Source: Acanthococcus lagerstroemiae (taxonomy: Eukaryota > Arthropoda > Insecta > Hemiptera > Eriococcidae). From it: 64,000 bases of DNA. Positions 53,395 through 63,400 of this stretch are shown here, one piece after another. The stretch's first letter is position 1, and every line of letters begins with the position of its first letter. The position numbers and the translations under genes are program-made. The notes below the pieces were generated by a model. It ran no database searches. It was given only the letters and a program-made list of their open reading frames with translations, and had not been told where the DNA came from. The stretch covers positions 69,474,344 to 69,538,343 of the forward strand of contig CM063108.1 of NCBI GenBank assembly GCA_031841125.1. The letters are read 5' to 3'.

Positions 53395-54929
53395 CGTTCA
53401 AGAAGCCCCGGCTTAAGACGCTATTCCGCATAATACGCGCTTGTAAGCGTAAATGAGACAAGTAAGGCATGTCAACTGGAGACAACTAAAAGATATTTAA
53501 TTAAAGAGAACAATAGTAACTTATACCAACTAAATTACAATATCTATTCTATAACTAGGTTAAGCTCAGTACGGCGTGCCCCGTGAGCAACCCACATATA
53601 CTTAGTGAGTGAGACAAGTAAGGCAAGTCAACTGGAGACAACTAAAAGACATTTAATTAAAGAGAACAATAGCAACTTATACCAACTAAATCTAATCTCC
53701 TACTATCCTACTGCAGCATTTGACCAACACAGCACCTGTAAAAGAAAAACACAGTTGAGCACCCTCTTCCAACTGGGACTCCTAAGACTATTTTTGGCAC
53801 CAGACTGCACACCCCTTCTCTCGCCAGGCTGGCCCCATTCATTCTCATCCTCCGTTCTAGTTGTAGCCGCACTTGTGCCAGGCACACCAAGCGCTCCTCT
53901 CCTGTTTAGTCTGTGCCAAAAATAGTCTTAGGAGTCCCAGTTGGAAGAGGGTGCTCAACTGTGTTTTTCTTTTACAGGTGCTGTGTTGGTCAAATGCTGC
54001 AGTAGGATACTAGGAGATTAGATTAAGGATTTAGTTGGTATAAGTTGCTATTGTTCTCTTTAATTAAATATCTTTTAGTTGTCTCCAGTTGACTTGTCTT
54101 ACTTGTCTCATTTACGCTTACACGCTTTTTCTCTGGTCCCTTGAATTTCGTTTGCTAACACGTGTAAAATATCACGTTTAATACGCTCCTCCTTTCCACC
54201 TAATACACTCTTATGCCCTGTCAAAATGTGTTGTCATGTACTGTACATACATGAAAATCAATCTCTCGCCTGTCGCTTGGGCTGATGTGAAATCAAGCTC
54301 TATAGAAAACTGTTTCAAAAAAGCACGATTTACTAGCGCCTCACATTCAATTGCTGAGAGGCAAGAAGAGGAGATGAGTGATAATGACCCTGATGATATT
54401 CTCATGAAATTCCTCGATTATGCCTCTGTGGATGATGACGTAGCCACAAGTGAAATGAGAGACGTTGACGAAATTATTGAAGACAACTTGGAAAAAGGAG
54501 AACATGTAGATGCGAAGGAGAGTGACGAGGAAGAAGAGGAAGAAGGAGGAAATCTTAACGAAGGGCTTACCTTACCAGAAGGTCTGATGTTGCTTCATGA
54601 GTTGCGAAAGTTATTTTCTTCCCTTGAAAACTCTGAAGAGGCTCTCCGTTCTCTCAACCAATTAGAAAATGTATTATCGTTGGAGATTTCAAGGAGGGCA
54701 AAACAGACGAAAATCGACGCATTTCTGACTTGAGTGTAATTCGCTTTATATTAGTCTGTGTACATTATTGTACGTACTGTTCTTAATATGTACTTTGACA
54801 GCATAGTAATACAGTAAATTACGTTTTAGATTTCGTGTTTTTCCTTTTTTTTTCCGTTTAAGACGCTATTCCGCGTAAGACGCGCTTTCTTTCTGGTCCC
54901 TTGAAGAGCGTATTAAACGGACTCTACCG
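53395..54929 (+). mobile_element. pogo/Tigger-like element with large palindrome
   Basis: A 1535-bp element flanked by TA (53393-53394 and 54930-54931) with inverted ends CAGTAGAGTCCGTTCAA and the complement of CGGTAGAGTCCGTTTAA. CAGT-type ends with TA duplication are typical of pogo/Tigger. The left ~700 bp is not transposase: it holds a direct copy (53444-53535) and a hairpin of ~200-bp arms (53611-53806 and 53907-54110) around a ~100-bp loop. The right half keeps the transposase C-terminus. CTGGTCCCTTGAA occurs at 54134 and near the right end. It is a deletion derivative. Confidence 0.8.
54236..54733 (+). pseudogene. pogo-like transposase C-terminal fragment with PIP-like motif
   Basis: A 165-codon frame. 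AWADVKSSSIENCFKKARF near residues 14-32 matches the end of the DDE domain of pogo/Tigger/CENP-B-type transposases (W..V...TI.NCF..AGF). A long acidic, low-complexity tail follows (residues about 45-105), then a Leu-rich segment. The last residues are RAKQTKIDAFLT. QTKIDAFL fits the Q-x-x-I-x-x-F-(F/L) pattern of PCNA-interacting peptides. A C-terminal PCNA-binding peptide is known for Drosophila Pogo. The catalytic core is missing, so the fragment cannot transpose. The true start is lost. Confidence 0.72.
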
Positions 54930-54984
54930 TAATATTATGATCGAAATTGCCACAACCCTCTCCAGTAAGGTATATGACATACAA

Positions 54985-55400
54985 CAGCGAACAGCATCAC
55001 AATAATAAAACAAGTAGAAATCCAGACGTAAAACAAGAACACTAAATACAGACGAACTACCCTTCCCACCCACAATAATGTATTGCGAAGTAGAAAATAC
55101 TCTCAAATACCTGACTTAGCTGAAAACAGATAAGGCTCCAGGCCCGGATAAAATAAAACATAATACACTGAAACAGTTTTTTGAGGTACTCATAGAACCC
55201 CTGACTATAGAATAAAACACAGTTGTTGAAACATAAATAGGTCCGAAACAGCGGAATGTATCCGAAATGACAGTACTACACACAAAAAAAAAGTAGCAAG
55301 GATACGATCGAGAGCTATAGACCAATAAAATATTTATGAAAATTCTAAAGAATAGAATCGTCAGTCACAAGCCTGGTTCCTCAAGATGGAAGATGGATTT
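54985..55400 (+). pseudogene. LINE reverse transcriptase N-terminal fragment
   Basis: Broken translation: YCEVENTLKYL, then KTDKAPGPDKIKHNTLKQFF, EVLIEPLT, and after shifts FMKILKNRIVS. KAPGPDxI followed by a helix-rich segment opens RT domains of RTE/CR1/Jockey-type LINEs, and NRPIxxL...KILxxRI follows. Too short to fix the clade. It lies just downstream of the pogo-like element. Confidence 0.65.
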
Positions 55401-55499
55401 CAGAGGTAAGTAGAGGGAAAAATAGAGAAACGATCCCAAGAGCAACAAGCTCACAGAGCTTTGAGACACTGACATAAGGCCTGCGTTAATGCATGGTAG

Positions 55500-55930
55500 T
55501 GTAACGGGTAATTTTCAACCCCCTCTTTTTCCTTTTACAACCTTTTTGGTGCGGCTATGGGATTTTTCTTTTCTTTTTAAATTGAGCGAGAAACATTTTT
55601 CAATAAAATCAATACTAATAGGCTTTCCGAGATATTCTCGAATTTGAGGGACCGCTTCACCCCTTAGATGGAGAAATTCTACTCGGATTCTCGGGGAATT
55701 TTAGTACAATCATTAGTAGGCCAAACTAACCAAATTTCAGTTTCCCACGAATTTTTGCATTCATTTTTCCTAATTCTACTAGACTACATCAATACGAAAT
55801 TTTTATACAATGCTCCTCCCTCCTGGTGCCACAATTTTGAAATTAGTGTTAAATTAATACCAAAAATAAATTCAGTAACCTCGAAAACCCCACACGTCGA
55901 TTTCATCATTTCAACTGAGGAACGTTTTCA
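55500..55930 (+). repeat. ~125-bp satellite-like monomers, locus 4
   Basis: CTCCTCCCTCCTGGTGCCAC, GTGTTAAATTAATACCAAAA and TCAGTAACCTCGAAAACCCC (about 55815-55905) follow the monomer order seen at 45.1 kb. A preceding monomer is likely at 55500-55640. The frame 55668-56000 overlaps it and is not taken as a gene. Confidence 0.5.
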
Positions 55931-55939
55931 AAGTTCAAC

Positions 55940-56270
55940 GGAAAACAAAGTACACATGTGGTACAATTTGAGAAAATGTACACAAAGTCGGAAAACATGA
56001 AATTCGAGATAGTGAGGTATGAGGAAACTGAGAATCGAATGAACATAAAAAAAAGAGGCCAAGAGGTAAAAAAATGGCCAAGTTACACAATTTTATTAGT
56101 TCTACGTCTATTTTTATAAGATTTGTACGTATTATTTATTTTTTTTTTTTTTTAATTGAACAAAATTGTTCTAAATAAATTTTAAATGAATATAGTTTTG
56201 TAACTCGGAAATTGTCGTTATATTGAACTGTTATTGACCGGAAGCCTTCACATCGGCGCAATGTTTGTAC
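55940..56270. other. No gene recognised
   Basis: AT-rich DNA with a T tract at 56140-56153 and no assignable feature. Confidence 0.4.
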
Positions 56271-56273
56271 GTA

Positions 56274-57783
56274 GGCGGACTTTCCGAGGGGGGCTACACC
56301 CCCACCTCCTCAGAATCGAATGTAGCCCCCCCCCCCAGAGAAAAAAATGAAAATTAATTTAGGCTGAAACAAACCGACGGCAGGGTTTATTTAATTAGCT
56401 AACTGGTAACTAATTTCTTTTTAAGCATGGGATTTTTACATTTTCGCGTGTTTTATTTGCGGTCTCATTGAGGGTACTACCCAAACCATATCACACGTAC
56501 ATAACCATACGACTTAGAACAAAATAAGAAACAAGCAATACATATTTAAAAACGACAAATTTTTGTGCATTTCTGGAAAAAGTACATTTCTTGATTATTT
56601 TTGTAGTTTTCAGAGCACCGTTTGCCACACACTGTCGACATGCCTTTTTCACTCTAGTTTAAATGTTTTTCATTACGAAAGTGGTGACAGTTAGCAAAAG
56701 TACCCGTCGCTGGGCTTACGAAGGTATTGACTTCCATAAGAAAAACACAGGGAACAAAGTTCTTTATGTTACTACCTGAGAATAAGAAATTTGTTAGAAT
56801 CCAAAAGTTTATTAGCAAATGCTAAGAATCTTCTGGATTAAAAATATATACCTTTGGTTTCTAACAAATTTCTTATTCTCAGGTAGTAACAATAATCTTT
56901 GCTCCGTGCGTTTTTCTTATGTGAGTCAATACATTCGTAAGCCCAACGACGGGTACTTTTGCTGACAGTAACTCACTGTGTGACGTCACACGAAATCTGC
57001 CTATGCCTGAATGCTGGTCTGACTGATGTTACGAAATTCAGTTATCTTAGAGTAGTGTTGGAATCGTTCTGGTGTGATTATTTGTGTTCAGGTAGCTGCT
57101 TCTTGATTAATATTTTTTGTGTCATTATTTTATTATGGACATGCGAAAGTATCTCAAAAAATCGTATAGTTTGGGTGAGGAAAACCCTTCCAGTTCTACG
57201 TTTCCCGACTGTAGTAGCCTCTTTTTTCTAATTTGCTCTCCACCCGAGTCCTGAGATCCGCCCTTTCGAGCATTACTTCAGAGACCTCGGAGAGGCTGTT
57301 ATAGGGCTGTCTTAGCCCTCTTCCCTTCTGCCGAAAAATCGGCCTAGATCGAAAATTCTGGCGACTTGCTACGTGGGCTCGAACCCGGGACCCCCGGATT
57401 CTGAGACCAACGCGCTATCCACTCGGCCAACCAGACCTCTTCCCGACTGTAGTAGTGATACAAATGTTAAAGCAAGTATTTCTTTTTCAGAGATCGAAAT
57501 TAGTTCAAAGCCTGATGAAAAACAAGATGGTTAATCAGCTACAATCAAAGCCACCAGTATGATTTTTGATTTGGGTTTTCTAGAGAGTGGACTTAAGCAG
57601 CCTCTCTTGCGGCAATTTCTGCGTAAGTACACTTTTTGAAATACAGTTGCGTTCATTTTGAGTGGGAGTTACCAAAAAATGTCATCGTTTATTGGGTTGG
57701 GGTGGGGGTCGAGAACTTGGTAACAAAATTCGAAGATATCCGAGGCACAGCCCCCCCCCCAGCTGCCATGAGCAAAGTCCGCC
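56274..57783. mobile_element. GGCGGACTTT-ended element with palindrome and nested SINE
   Basis: A 1510-bp element with ends GGCGGACTTT and AAAGTCCGCC, flanked by TA on each side (56272-56273 and 57784-57785). G- and C-runs lie just inside both ends. A hairpin with ~116-bp arms (56681-56797 and 56861-56976; about 85-90% matching, 63-bp spacer) occupies the left half. At 57480-57620 a short broken frame reads SMIFDLGFLESGLKQPLLRQ, like the start of some ZMYM-type hAT proteins. That would argue for hAT, whereas the TA flanks would not. An 8-bp duplication is not clear. Confidence 0.6.
57218..57439 (-). mobile_element. tRNA-derived SINE, full copy, reverse
   Basis: Minus-strand copy of the SINE at 48587. 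B box complement GGGCTCGAACCC at about 57387 and A box complement near 57420, with body words GCTCGAAAGGGCGGATC and CGACTTGCTACG complement. It is flanked by the perfect 16-bp duplication TTCCCGACTGTAGTAG at 57202-57217 and 57440-57455. It inserted in the GGCGGACTTT element. Confidence 0.93.
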
Positions 57784-57934
57784 TATGTGTTTTTAGTATT
57801 TATGGCAGATTTATGTAATAATACACAGCATTTTTTATGGAATTTTTCCTCGGGATATCTCATAAAATGAAGGGTATTCGTGAATCTTTCGTAAATACGG
57901 TGGCAGGGACGCAGGGAGGAGATTTTCGAAAAAT

Positions 57935-58205
57935 GTCGTATTGTGACACTGAAACTGTCACAATGTGATAATTAGACGAATCAGCAGTTCAGCACAGTGT
58001 GGAAGAAAAATGTCACAGAGTGACAGTAATATTAATGTCACTATGAGATAAAAAGAATTTCAAAAAGACACAATAAAAATGTCACCTTGGGGCATTATCA
58101 ATTCCTGTGACATTTCGCGTGCTTGTCTCGGATTGGTCGAAATTTTGTCACACTATGTGATGGAAAATTTGTCACTTTTCCCATTGTCACTTTGTGGCAA
58201 TTTTG
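57935..58205. repeat. Cluster of TGTCAC/GTGACA words
   Basis: TGTCAC, GTGACA or close variants (TGTCACAATGTGATA, TGTCACAGAGTGACA, TTGTCACACTATGTGATGG) appear about a dozen times in 270 bp in both orientations, giving many small palindromes. Non-coding. Confidence 0.55.
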
Positions 58206-58209
58206 GTTT

Positions 58210-60080
58210 TACGTAGTTTTGAGGGAAAATACTTTAAAGTTAATGAACCTGTTTTCTGGGAAAACATTATTTAGAACGTCATAATTGAAAATAATACTCC
58301 CGGAAAAAGTGTTCTAGAGGTACTTTCTACCGCCTACACGATGCCATGGTCCATTTTATGCACATGTAAGAGCCTCTTTTCCCCACCTACAGCATTGCAC
58401 GTGAACCATGTGGAGTTTTCTACCTCGTTTTCGACTTAGTGTACCTTTCTTCTCACTTCACATTTTGCGTCATATACCGCAACTTAGAAACATTCTCTAA
58501 TATTTTTGCGGCATGTTTTCGAAGTGTACCTCTATCAGTTCCCGTCAAAACCCAGTAAACGGTAATTTTAACCTTATTTTCATTTTTCATTTTTTTTTTT
58601 TTTTGCTCTACCGCAAAATGAAGTTTGTTGACTTCGTGTACCTTTTCTCAGACAAAATCATAATTTAAATGTATGATATCGTGAAGAGGGGAATCGCCAC
58701 GCCTGGGTAGATATGGATGAAGAGTGAGGGGGTCGGAGGTAACTGGCATCCCTGCTGCAAGCCAACTCGGTGCAACAGTAAACAACAAACACTTCAAAAA
58801 GTCTACGTTTCTTTCTGCAAAATCAGGGTTAATTTATGCAGTTCGGAGGGTTCTTTTGAAACCCATCCCCTTTTATGAAATTTTTGGGGTAACTACAGAA
58901 AAATTGTAAAAGATTTTTACGTAAAATTCAACGGGGGACAATTTGGGACAATCGGTTTTTCCACATGGCGGGTATAGTTCTCGAAATTCCAAGAAACTCA
59001 TCTGTGGTGTACGGTGAGTCCCCAAGGTGAGAAGCTTCACTCGGATTACAGAAAACACAGTGTATTGTCTAAAGAAGTCTGTGAAAGAATTCTTGGTGGA
59101 TATTGTGTCCAACTTAAATTTTAATTTTCCCGGCTTTATAAGGTCTGACGAGCCCGGATCCAATTGATGACCTTAATTTATTAAGGATGGAAAAGCACGA
59201 CTATAATTAGGGTCTCACTAACAAAACTTCACCTCCACCACTGACTGCTTCCTGCATTTTGGCCTTTCTCGGGGCTGCTGATATTCTGTCTTTTCATTTT
59301 TAGCTTATACTTTCTCCCACGACGGGAAAGGGATGATATTAAATTCGAGAATTTTTGAATTTATTTCTCAACTTTCTGGATTATTCTACTGGACCGATAT
59401 AATCTTTCAAGTTTCATAAATCGCTGAACTCGATTTTCACATTAATTATAGAATAAATTAAACTGTTACCAAAATTAAGTAAAATTTACCGCTGGACGTA
59501 AAAAACTTACCACAATTCTAATTTTACCGCGAAATTTTCCTGAAAGGTTTCCCCTAGCTGGCATAAATCGACCAAAGCTTACCATTAAGGGATTGTTAGT
59601 TGGAAAGCATTGCCAATTCTTAATAAAGTAAGCCTCTCTGTTACACAAGACGAAAGAGAACATTGATTACAAGCAGACCTGGAGTAGGGGAGGAGTTCAT
59701 GGGGAGAGGCGGCTGTCAAGAATCAAAATAATGCTAAGAATTCTATCGCTTGTCCGATTTTTCATTTTTTTTTTGGACTTTAAAGGATGGGGGGGGGGCT
59801 AAGCCCCAAGCTCCATCTCTTATTCGCGCCTAGAGCTTCTCGGTCTAGAGAAATTTTCGGGCCATTGATATAAAATGACTCGCTCCTAATTCCCCTGATT
59901 ATTCTCGTTGTATTCAAAACGAAGAATAACTCGACATTCGAGACGGTCTCGGCATGTGTACACGATCACATAATCCAACTTCATCGTTACAGTAGCATAC
60001 GTCATGGTAACCTTTTCCAATTTTCTGATTGTTTTCATCGTGCCGTCATTTTATTCACCTCTTGCCGAACAATAGAAGCT
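58210..60080. other. No gene recognised
   Basis: 1.9 kb of AT-rich DNA with a G tract at 59789-59797. Frames at 58724-58909 and 58873-59163 (minus) are not recognised. Confidence 0.35.
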
Positions 60081-60084
60081 CGCG

Positions 60085-60200
60085 TCATTTCTTCCGCCGC
60101 ACGGCTTCATCTCCGGCCGACGAGAAGACCGGTCCCGGCCCCGGCCCCGGTCCCAGTTGCGGTCGTATCAGCTGCAGCGCTCATCGCATCGTCTCGCCGA
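60085..60200. other. GC-rich, CpG-rich segment
   Basis: GCCGCACGGCTTCATCTCCG, a GGCCCC/GGTCCC run at about 60134-60154, and CGTCTCGCCGAGATG stand out from AT-rich surroundings. It could belong to an exon, a promoter or a short expansion. The plus frame 60029-60214 encodes Gly-Pro repeats here and is not recognised. Confidence 0.35.
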
Positions 60201-60204
60201 GATG

Positions 60205-61465
60205 TAATATTTAATTCTCGTATACGTACACTGTCTTTATTTTACACAAGTGCATTATTCGCGGACATAAAACGTTATCTGGCGATGGATAAAAATGTGT
60301 ATAATTTAATTACTTCTGATTGCAATAAAGAGATTAAGCAACCGGCGAGAAAAATTATAGGTACGAGATAGCAGTGGTTTAGACCATTGCCTTTTTACAG
60401 TATAAAATGAAGACGGACAAGTACTTCGGACGACGAATGAACTCGTATAATACAGCCTGCAGGGAAATTCCAATTTCCTATTATAGCATTCCCGGTCAAT
60501 TGGTTTTCCGTGGCGCGCAGAGGAATTGTAATTTCTATTTTTAAACCTACGAACCAAGAATTCTTCCTTCTATTCTGTTAGATTCTTTCAAGAGCAAATA
60601 TTTTTCTTTGAATAAGAAAAAAAAAAGAAAGAAAAGAAAATAAAAAGAAAATAAATACGATAAAAAAAATAAAAACAAAAAAAATAACAGCTACCTAAAA
60701 ATACGCTTCAACGTTTTACTCAGAAGTCATAAATATGCATCCACGATACACGAGAGCTTCTTTTAAGGGAGACGAGGAATTTAAATCGGATATGTCTGAC
60801 CGAGAGCGTGATCAAGTTCGATGCACGAGACTGCCAAGTTCATGGCAGAAATAAAAGTATAAGTTTAATCATCGGACGTACTGACTTGTTTTTTAATGAA
60901 ATCCGACACATACAGGTGAAAGGTGAACATAATCAGAGAAATTAACTGAAACTGGAAAACAGATGAGAATGTTTAGTCTGATGTATTCCTTCCGGCCGCC
61001 GAGCTACATCCGTGTACTTATTAGAATTTTGCATCTTAGTTTGAAGTCGAATAAGCGACAGTTTTTATGGATACATAAATATTCCGCGTAAATTAGCTCC
61101 CGTAAAAGTACCTTGGGTGGGACTAATTACGGTTGCTGGTTTATTTGCTGAACGTTGTGCAGTTAACAGTTTCACTCTCTTGATCACTATTAGAAAACCC
61201 TTCCAACCTACAGGCTAATAAGGAAAATCAAGGGAAACCTGGAAGTGAAAAGCGGCATTTTGCGAGAGGGTCGAGGGAAGTGCCCAACAAGTACAACGCT
61301 ATTCCCTTTTTGCCAATTTTTTTACGGTTCCGCCCCATGGACATTCTTAAAATGTCGAAAATTTTTCTTATTCTCTAGCCAGTCGATTCTGACAACAGCC
61401 TGTCTGACTTCTCAACACATACGAATATAATATGACTCTTGACCCGTGAGATTAGTCCAATCCTG
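60205..61465. other. No gene recognised
   Basis: AT-rich, without repeats or coding sequence that I can assign. A purine-rich A/G run lies at 60617-60690. Confidence 0.4.
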
Positions 61466-61469
61466 GATG

Positions 61470-62245
61470 TGATCTTCCTTCCATATGCAGTACATTCGTG
61501 TTCGGTCAGTTCAGAGTTTAATTGCCGTGAGCAATGCGATATTCATTTCCTTTGTATTCATCCATCCTCATTCTCCAGGCTTTCCGATTATTAACTGTGA
61601 GTTGCCAGCTAAATGTTAGATTTGCTTTGTGGAGCAGCATCTTCATTTGATCTTTGTATACCTTTTCTTTTGCCCACCTGAGCCTTTTGGTTCATGTCTT
61701 TTACTCACCTCGGATCCGTTTTCCGTGAGCTATAGTTCTCCAAAAAGAGAGCAACCTTAGGGAGTTCGGTATCATCTATACGGCAGACATGTCCAAACCA
61801 TCTGAGTTGATTTCTTTCAAAGGTAAGTTCTATTGGGTGGAGTTTGGCACGTCTCAAAACTTTTTTTATTCGAAATGAAACTGTCCCATCTTACTCTCAA
61901 TATCCTTTTGTGCTGCTACTGTTAGGTCTTCTCTAGCGGCTTGGTTCGTTTTCGGTGTAGAGTCCACGTTCCACTGCCATAAAGGAGAGGTGGGATAGCA
62001 ACGGCTCCGTATACAGCAATCTTGGCTCAGATGGATACGTCATGATTGCGGAAAACTCTAATGCACAGCCTGGATTCCTCTCTGAATTTCAATGTCCATA
62101 GCTCAAGCTGGTTACAGTGTTTTGAAGGTAGCAGGAGGACAATACATTTTCCAATGGTTTTGGCTAACGGCAAATCGTGGTTTTGTTTCTAAAAGCATCA
62201 TGATCTTGGTCTTACTAGCATTTACTTTTATCTAAAATGCAGTAT
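61470..62245 (-). pseudogene. LINE reverse transcriptase C-terminal half, broken
   Basis: Minus-strand translation gives a VNASKTKIMMLLET-like segment after motif C, then IQRGIQAVH and further down IPNSLRLL, HGKRIRGE, KRLRWAKEKVYKDQMKMLLH, KANLTFSWQLTVNNRKAWR. The ELxxGKRxxGGQKKRYKDxLK...WxxxAxDRxxWR tail is recurrent in CR1/L2- and related LINEs. Stops and frameshifts are frequent. The upstream motifs A-C are absent because the CT-rich minisatellite begins at about 62270. Confidence 0.6.
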
Positions 62246-62279
62246 ACTGCCCTTCTAAGCCAAAAATAGGGGCCTTTAT

Positions 62280-62890
62280 CGCCCTCTACAGTCCCCGCCA
62301 CCACCGTGGTTTTCCTCCCCTTCAGGAGCTCCCTCCTCCACCATGAGTACCTCTTATAACCCCGGGCCCTTATCCACTAAAGTTTTACTGCCCCTCCAGG
62401 ACCCTCACCCACCACTACCTCCTCCTTCCTCAATGGCCACCCTCTCCTACCAACCATTGCCTCCACCACGAGGACCCCTCACCTACCACTATCCCCTGGG
62501 ATTTATCTCCCTTCACAGCCCCTGTCCTCACTATGGTCCTTCAACCTCCTTGAAGATCCCTGGCCATGCACCCAGGAGCTCTCAAAACCATGACCACCTC
62601 TCCCCCCGAGAGCCCTTCCCCCTCAAGACCTCACCCCGCCACCAGCCCCTCCCGCACCACAGCCATTTCTCTCCCTGACCCCCCTCTCTCACCAAGAACT
62701 TTCTCCTCTATCAGGTCCTCTTACTCATCTTAACCCCCTGCACCACCCAGGACCTCCATCTCCGTCCACAGCCCACGCCCCCACAGGGCCCTCCTCCCTC
62801 TTCAGGAGCTTCCTCCACAACCATGAACCCCGGCTACCCCTGGGAAATTGAGCAATCAAGCGGCAGGGTAGGCAACCCGCAGTGGTTTGA
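62280..62890 (+). repeat. CT-rich minisatellite, second locus
   Basis: The same words as 11040-11940: TTCAGGAGCT, CTCCACCATGA, then GGCAGGGTAGGCAACCCGCA at about 62861. The plus frame 62343-62678 (Pro/Ser/His-rich, 111 codons) is a product of the skewed repeat. Confidence 0.65.
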
Positions 62891-63117
62891 GATCTTAGAA
62901 ATTATGGGTAATTACGTCATTATATGTCTTTTTATGCCTTATTATGTCGGTTATATCTTAAAACATGGAGATCTTTTGTGTTAAAACAGATTATGTCCTT
63001 TAAAGTAGCTGATCTGCCCTGCAATTTTTCTTATTTTTAGGTAGGCAACCCGCAGTATGCGTAATTATGTCATTATATGTCTTTTTATGTCCTATGATGT
63101 CTGTAATGTCTTAAAAC
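62891..63117 (+). repeat. Direct repeat of TATGTC-rich unit
   Basis: GGCAACCCGCAGT followed within a few bases by GTAATTA(C/T)GTCATTATATG and TCTTTTTATG occurs at 62871 and 63043. Unit length is about 170 bp and 85%-like identity by eye. ATGTC words are further reiterated within each. Confidence 0.6.
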
Positions 63118-63261
63118 TTATCTCTCTATATATTAAAAACCAAAACTCCTCCTCCCCCTGTCCTTGAAAGTAGCCGAGGATTTGGATATCAGGCTCCTTG
63201 GAGTTTCTTCCAGGAGGGGGAGGGGGAGGGGGAGTTTTGGTTTTTAACATATAAAGAGATT
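63118..63261. mobile_element. Inverted-repeat insertion in a LINE fragment
   Basis: TATATATTAAAAACCAAAAC continuing CTCCTCC (63125-63153) pairs with GGAGTTTTGGTTTTTAACAT near 63227-63250, forming a stem of about 30 bp around ~75 bp. The right foot splits the RT frame of the next entry. The superfamily is unclear. Confidence 0.5.
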
Positions 63262-63400
63262 CTGTAACACCACAGTTCAAAAGCTTCTATCCTTTTTCTT
63301 TCTTGTGTTACTATTGTCCAGGTCTCACTTCCGTGCAATCATCCATCATCCATGCAATGATATATTCCAGATATTATACGTTTGGTGTATTTACTTTTCA
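63255..63400 (-). pseudogene. LINE RT fragment (FELWCYR region)
   Basis: Minus-strand translation, with one frame change, contains HGSETWTIVTQERKRIEAFE and LWCYRI. This is the conserved YGxETWT...KRLEAFEMWCYRR segment after the palm. It is cut at 63258 by the inverted-repeat insertion. Confidence 0.68.

Noticed and set aside
62343..62678. Pro/Ser/His-rich 111-codon frame
   Set aside because: It lies wholly inside the CT-rich minisatellite shared with 11.0-11.9 kb. The composition follows from the repeat, so it is not treated as a protein.
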